64,000 nucleotides of DNA from Pseudomonas putida (GTDB lineage: Bacteria > Pseudomonadota > Gammaproteobacteria > Pseudomonadales > Pseudomonadaceae). Both the position numbers and the translations under genes were made by a program. This document shows, piece after piece, positions 60,938-64,000 of this stretch (positions are counted from its first letter, which is position 1; every line of letters starts with the position of its first letter). The notes below the pieces were generated by a model. It did no database searches. It had not been told where the DNA came from and was given only the letters and a program-made list of their open reading frames with translations. The DNA is taken from assembly GCF_028682635.1 (NCBI RefSeq), contig NZ_JANHLK010000024.1:35686-99685 (forward strand), written 5' to 3'.

Positions 60938-63112
60938 TCACACCCCCGACAACTGCAGCGGCAGTTCACGCAGGCGTTGCCCGGTCAGGGCGTACACCGC
61001 GTTGGCCACCGCCGGCGCCGTGGGTGGTACACCCGTCTCGCCGATGCCACCGGGTTTCTCGCTGCTGGGCAGGATATGCACTTCGACCACCGGCATCTCG
61101 TTGAGCCGCAGCACCTGGTAATCGTGGTAGTTGGACTGCACCACCCTGCCGTCCTTGATCGTCAGTTTGCTGTGTAAGGTGAAGCCCAGGCCGAAGGCGA
61201 TGCACGACTCCATTTGCGCCGCGATGCTTTGCGGATTGACCGCGATCCCGCAATCCACCGCGCACACCACCCGGTGCACACGGATCGCCAGGTTGTCCTG
61301 CGACACTTCGGCGACCTGCGCCACGTAACTGCCAAATGACTCATGCACCGCCACGCCCAGGGCATGGCCATCGGGCAGCGGCGCCTTCCAGTTGGCCTTC
61401 TCCACCGCCAGGTTCAATACGCCCAGATGCCGCGGATGCGCCTTGAGCAACGTGCGTCGATATTCCACCGGGTCCTTGCCGGCCGCTGCGGCCAGCTCGT
61501 CAATCAGCGATTCCATGACGAAGGCGGTGTGGGTATGCCCCACCGAACGCAGCCACAACACGCTGATGCCGGTCTTGGGCGAATGCAGCTCCACCTGATG
61601 ATTGGCCAACCCTTGCAGATAGGGACTGTCCGCCACGCCCTCCACGGACGTCTTGTCGATACCGTTCTTGACCATGGCGGCTTCGAGCGAGGTGCCGGCC
61701 ATGATCGATTGCCCGACCAGCACATGCTGCCACGCCACCGGCAGGCCATCGGCACCGAGGCCGACCCGCGCCTGGTGCAGGAACGCCGAGCGGTAATAGC
61801 CGCCACGGATGTCATCCTCTCGCGCCCACACGGTTTTCACCGGCCCGCCCGCGGCCTTGGCGACCTGCACCGCTTCGGCGACAAAGTCCGAAGTCGGGTT
61901 GGCTCGCCGGCCGAAACCGCCGCCGAGGAACTCGGTGTGGATTTGCACCTGCTCGGGTTTGAGCCCGGTGATCTTGCCGGCGATCATCTGGTCCAGGGTC
62001 TGGAACTGCGTACCGGTCCAGATCTCGCATTTGTCCTGGGTGATGCTCACCGTGCAGTTGAGCGGCTCCATCGGCGCATGGGCCAGGTAGGGCACGCTGT
62101 ACTCGGCATCGATTGTCTTGGTCGCCTTGGCCAGTGCGGCCTGGGCATCGCCCGCCTGACTGGCGGGCAGCCCGGGGGTGGCGGCGAGCTTGCGAAACTC
62201 CTCGAGCAATTGCTCACTGTCGAGCCCGCTGTTCGGCCCCAGGTCCCACTCGACGTGCAGCGCATCGCGCCCCAGTTTCGCCGCCCAATAGTGATCGGCG
62301 ATCACCGCCACGCCGGTCGGCACCTGCACCACTTTGTGCACACCGGGTATCGCCAGCGCCTCGGCGCCTTCAAAGGATTTGACGCTGCCACCGAACACCG
62401 GCGAACGAGCGACCATCGCGGTCATCAGGCCGTCGAACTGCACGTCCATGCCGAACTTGGCGCGGCCGGTGATTTTCTCCGGGGTATCCAGGCGCTTGGT
62501 AGGTTTGCCAATGATCTTCCAGTCCTTGGCCTCCTTGAGCTTGATCGACGCCGGGTCCGGCACCGGCAACTTGCCGGCGTCATCGGCCAGTTCGCCATAG
62601 GTGGCCTGCTGGTCGCCGGCAAATACCACGCCCGACTCGGTGCGAATCGCCGAGGGTGCGACGTTGAAACGCTTGGCCGCGGCCTCGACCAGCAGCAACC
62701 GCGCCGCCGCACCGGCCTGGCGATAACGGTCGAACTCCATCCAGGTCGAGGTCGAGCCGCCGGTGATTTGCATGCCGCCGAACCCGGCAAGTCCATAGTC
62801 GGCGGCTGAAGCCGGTGAGTGTTCGACGCGGATTTTCGACCAATCGGCGTCCAGTTCTTCGGCAATCAGCATGGTCAACCCGGTCCAGATGCCCTGGCCC
62901 ATTTCCGAATGGCCGAGCAACACGGTGACGCTATTGTCATTGCCGATGCGCAGGAAGGCGTTGGGGGCGAACACATTGCCCTGGTTTTCCGCGCCCAGGG
63001 CAAAGCGATGGGCCCCGGGGATGACAAACGCCACCACCAGCCCGCCGCCCAGCACGGCACTGCCCTTGAGAAAGCCACGACGCGACAGCGGATCGATACT
63101 GTTCATGGCCAT
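60938..63112 (-). CDS. Molybdopterin-binding subunit, isoquinoline 1-oxidoreductase beta type
   Basis: A 724-residue subunit of the xanthine-dehydrogenase family (IorB type). It has an N-terminal twin-arginine-like signal (RRGFLKGSAVLGGGLVVAF), so the complex is likely exported folded. GHSEMGQGIWTGLTMLIAEE, LGGGFGRR and the C-terminal GIGETGVPPTAPAVANAVYAL are typical of the family. The ATG at 63112 overlaps the stop of the iron-sulphur subunit gene (TGATG). Related enzymes oxidise aldehydes or N-heterocycles; the substrate is unknown. No MobA-like or XdhC maturation gene is visible in the window. Confidence 0.9.
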   Translation of the reverse strand: MAMNSIDPLSRRGFLKGSAVLGGGLVVAFVIPGAHRFALGAENQGNVFAPNAFLRIGNDNSVTVLLGHSEMGQGIWTGLTMLIAEELDADWSKIRVEHSPASAADYGLAGFGGMQITGGSTSTWMEFDRYRQAGAAARLLLVEAAAKRFNVAPSAIRTESGVVFAGDQQATYGELADDAGKLPVPDPASIKLKEAKDWKIIGKPTKRLDTPEKITGRAKFGMDVQFDGLMTAMVARSPVFGGSVKSFEGAEALAIPGVHKVVQVPTGVAVIADHYWAAKLGRDALHVEWDLGPNSGLDSEQLLEEFRKLAATPGLPASQAGDAQAALAKATKTIDAEYSVPYLAHAPMEPLNCTVSITQDKCEIWTGTQFQTLDQMIAGKITGLKPEQVQIHTEFLGGGFGRRANPTSDFVAEAVQVAKAAGGPVKTVWAREDDIRGGYYRSAFLHQARVGLGADGLPVAWQHVLVGQSIMAGTSLEAAMVKNGIDKTSVEGVADSPYLQGLANHQVELHSPKTGISVLWLRSVGHTHTAFVMESLIDELAAAAGKDPVEYRRTLLKAHPRHLGVLNLAVEKANWKAPLPDGHALGVAVHESFGSYVAQVAEVSQDNLAIRVHRVVCAVDCGIAVNPQSIAAQMESCIAFGLGFTLHSKLTIKDGRVVQSNYHDYQVLRLNEMPVVEVHILPSSEKPGGIGETGVPPTAPAVANAVYALTGQRLRELPLQLSGV

Positions 63113-63567
63113 CAAGCCAGTTGCGCCGCGCGCTTGACCGCGGCGCGGATTCTTGGATAGGTGCCGCAACGACAGATGTTGCCCGACAGCGCCTGGTCGA
63201 TATCGCTGTCGGTCGGTTGCGGGATCTTTGCCAGCAAGGCCGCGGCCGACATGATCTGCCCGGACTGGCAGTAACCGCACTGCACCACATCGAGTTCGGC
63301 CCAGGCCAGTTGCACCGGGTGCGAACCGTCGGTGGACAGGCCTTCGATGGTGAGGATTTTCTGTCCATGGGCCACGGCCGTGGCGGGTGTGATGCAAGAG
63401 CGCAAAGGCGTGCCGTCGATGTGCACGGTGCAGGCGCCGCACTGGGCCATGCCGCAGCCGAACTTGGTGCCGGTCAGGTGCGCGACGTCGCGCAGAACCC
63501 AGAGCAGCGGCATGTCCGCGGGGACATCCAGCTCCTGATCCTTGCCATTGATATTCAGGGTCAGCAT
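63112..63567 (-). CDS. 2Fe-2S subunit, isoquinoline 1-oxidoreductase alpha type
   Basis: A 151-residue protein carrying two [2Fe-2S] clusters. The plant-type ferredoxin cluster uses CGMAQCGAC (about 38-46) and a later Cys (LRSC), and the second cluster uses CGYCQSG and CRCGTYPRIR. It passes electrons from the molybdenum subunit. The start at 63567 has GAGGA about 7 bases upstream. It is the first gene of the operon and overlaps the next by one codon region. Confidence 0.93.
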   Translation of the reverse strand: MLTLNINGKDQELDVPADMPLLWVLRDVAHLTGTKFGCGMAQCGACTVHIDGTPLRSCITPATAVAHGQKILTIEGLSTDGSHPVQLAWAELDVVQCGYCQSGQIMSAAALLAKIPQPTDSDIDQALSGNICRCGTYPRIRAAVKRAAQLA

Positions 63568-63759
63568 TGCGCAGGTCCTCAGACTCACGGTGTTCTGAAG
63601 GTGGCGTCGCTTTGGCGATCAACAACCTACGCGCGCCTTTGGGTTATCCCTTCAGCTAAGCGCAAATTGCCGGGCAGGCCGGGGTGTATCGACCACCGGT
63701 CACAAAACCCGCCCGAATTGCCGATGAAGCCGTTCATCTCTCGCGGCCGACCCCGCCCC

Positions 63760-63785
63760 CTGTAGGAGCTGGCTTGCCAGCGAAG
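63760..63785 (+). repeat. REP, GGAGCTGGCTTGCCAGC type
   Basis: A single REP immediately left of the 70-base tandem array; the first repeat unit starts 3 bases after it. Confidence 0.85.
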
Positions 63786-63787
63786 AC

Positions 63788-64000
63788 GTCCTCACAACCG
63801 CCCCGTATCTCACGGCCGTACCCGATCTACTGCGGGAGCCAGCCTGCTGGCGATGGCGTCCTCACAACCGCCCCGTATCTCACGGCCGTACCCGATCTAC
63901 TGTGGGAGCCAGCCTGCTGGCGATGGCGTCCTCACAACCGCCCCGTATCTCACGGCCGTACCCGATCTACTGTGGGAGCCAGCCTGCTGGCGATGGCGTC
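63788..64000. repeat. Tandem array of a 70-base REP-containing unit, running off the window
   Basis: Units begin at 63788, 63858, 63928 and 63998, period exactly 70. Each unit contains GTCCTCACAACCGCCCCG, then CGGCCGTACCCGATCTACTG and a REP (GGGAGCCAGCCTGCTGGC). The three complete copies differ at one position only (C or T at 63833 and equivalents). There is no gene in this stretch. The end of the array is not visible. Confidence 0.95.

Noticed and set aside
61343..62809. A 488-codon frame antisense to the molybdopterin subunit gene
   Set aside because: A shadow; the sense gene has family motifs and coupled neighbours.
63788..64000. CRISPR array
   Set aside because: The whole 70-base unit is repeated, so there are no unique spacers, and no cas gene is in view. 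It is a REP tandem array.

Overview
The window looks like chromosomal DNA of a Pseudomonas of the P. fluorescens group. Three things suggest this: gene content and order that I recognise from pseudomonads (an nppA1A2BCD-fabI block beside mltD, gloB, rnhA, dnaQ and a lysine decarboxylase; a nadK-to-pepN block; a moxR/bat block; sbcDC), high G+C with strong third-position bias, and many short palindromic REP elements whose cores read GGAGCTGGCTTGCCAGC, GGAGCGGGCTTGCTCGC or GGAGCCAGCCTGCTGGC. This assignment rests on memory of those genomes, not on a search. I see no rRNA, tRNA, CRISPR array, insertion sequence or prophage.

Layout. 0-2.3 kb: an unrecognised multi-zinc-ribbon protein and a small acidic protein. 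2.5-9.4 kb: a six-gene moxR/DUF58/DUF4381/BatA/BatB-C/BatD membrane operon. 9.5-10.8 kb: a chitin-type AA10 polysaccharide monooxygenase with no signal peptide. 11.2-16.7 kb: sbcD-sbcC-glutathione transferase-like operon. 16.7-17.8 kb: four very small exported or membrane proteins of unknown role. 17.9-26.4 kb: a sugar-acid catabolic island (MFS importer, IlvD/Edd dehydratase, AraD1-type dehydratase, 2-oxoglutarate semialdehyde dehydrogenase, exported lactonase, FadR-type GntR regulator) with two matching candidate operators between the divergent arms. 26.5-30 kb: an RND/MMPL exporter with a YCF48-like partner. 30.6-37.1 kb: a tightly packed operon nadK - phosphoesterase - rhomboid - DUF1315 - DUF2797 - pepN, with a DUF1853 gene divergent. 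38.2-42.6 kb: DUF2855/TetR, an FMN reductase, a small conserved protein and LysR. 42.0-49.7 kb: GNAT, ldcA, dnaQ, rnhA, methyltransferase, gloB, mltD. 50-58.2 kb: the npp peptide/nucleoside-peptide ABC transporter and fabI. 58.3-59.4 kb: a short orphan RHS-core protein with a variable, A+T-rich C-terminal region. 59.7-63.6 kb: a degenerate GGDEF protein and an isoquinoline-oxidoreductase-type molybdenum enzyme with a small dihaem protein. The last 240 bases are a tandem array of a 70-base REP-containing unit that runs off the window.

How the genes work together. In the sugar-acid island the predicted order is: lactone opening in the periplasm, import, dehydration to a 2-keto-3-deoxy acid, second dehydration to 2-oxoglutarate semialdehyde, oxidation to 2-oxoglutarate. 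SbcCD is a DNA hairpin nuclease. The bat genes form a MoxR-VWA membrane complex. Npp imports peptides for the cytoplasm, and FabI closes the fatty-acid elongation cycle. The most striking observations are: (i) the RHS gene ends inside a perfect 12-base Shine-Dalgarno sequence that opens an ORF of only 15 codons, which looks like the surviving start of a lost immunity gene; (ii) the leaderless LPMO, whose histidine-brace residue follows a 16-residue non-hydrophobic leader; (iii) a 70-base REP-plus-tail module, tandem at the right edge and present as diverged copies near 49.9 kb and 30.4 kb.
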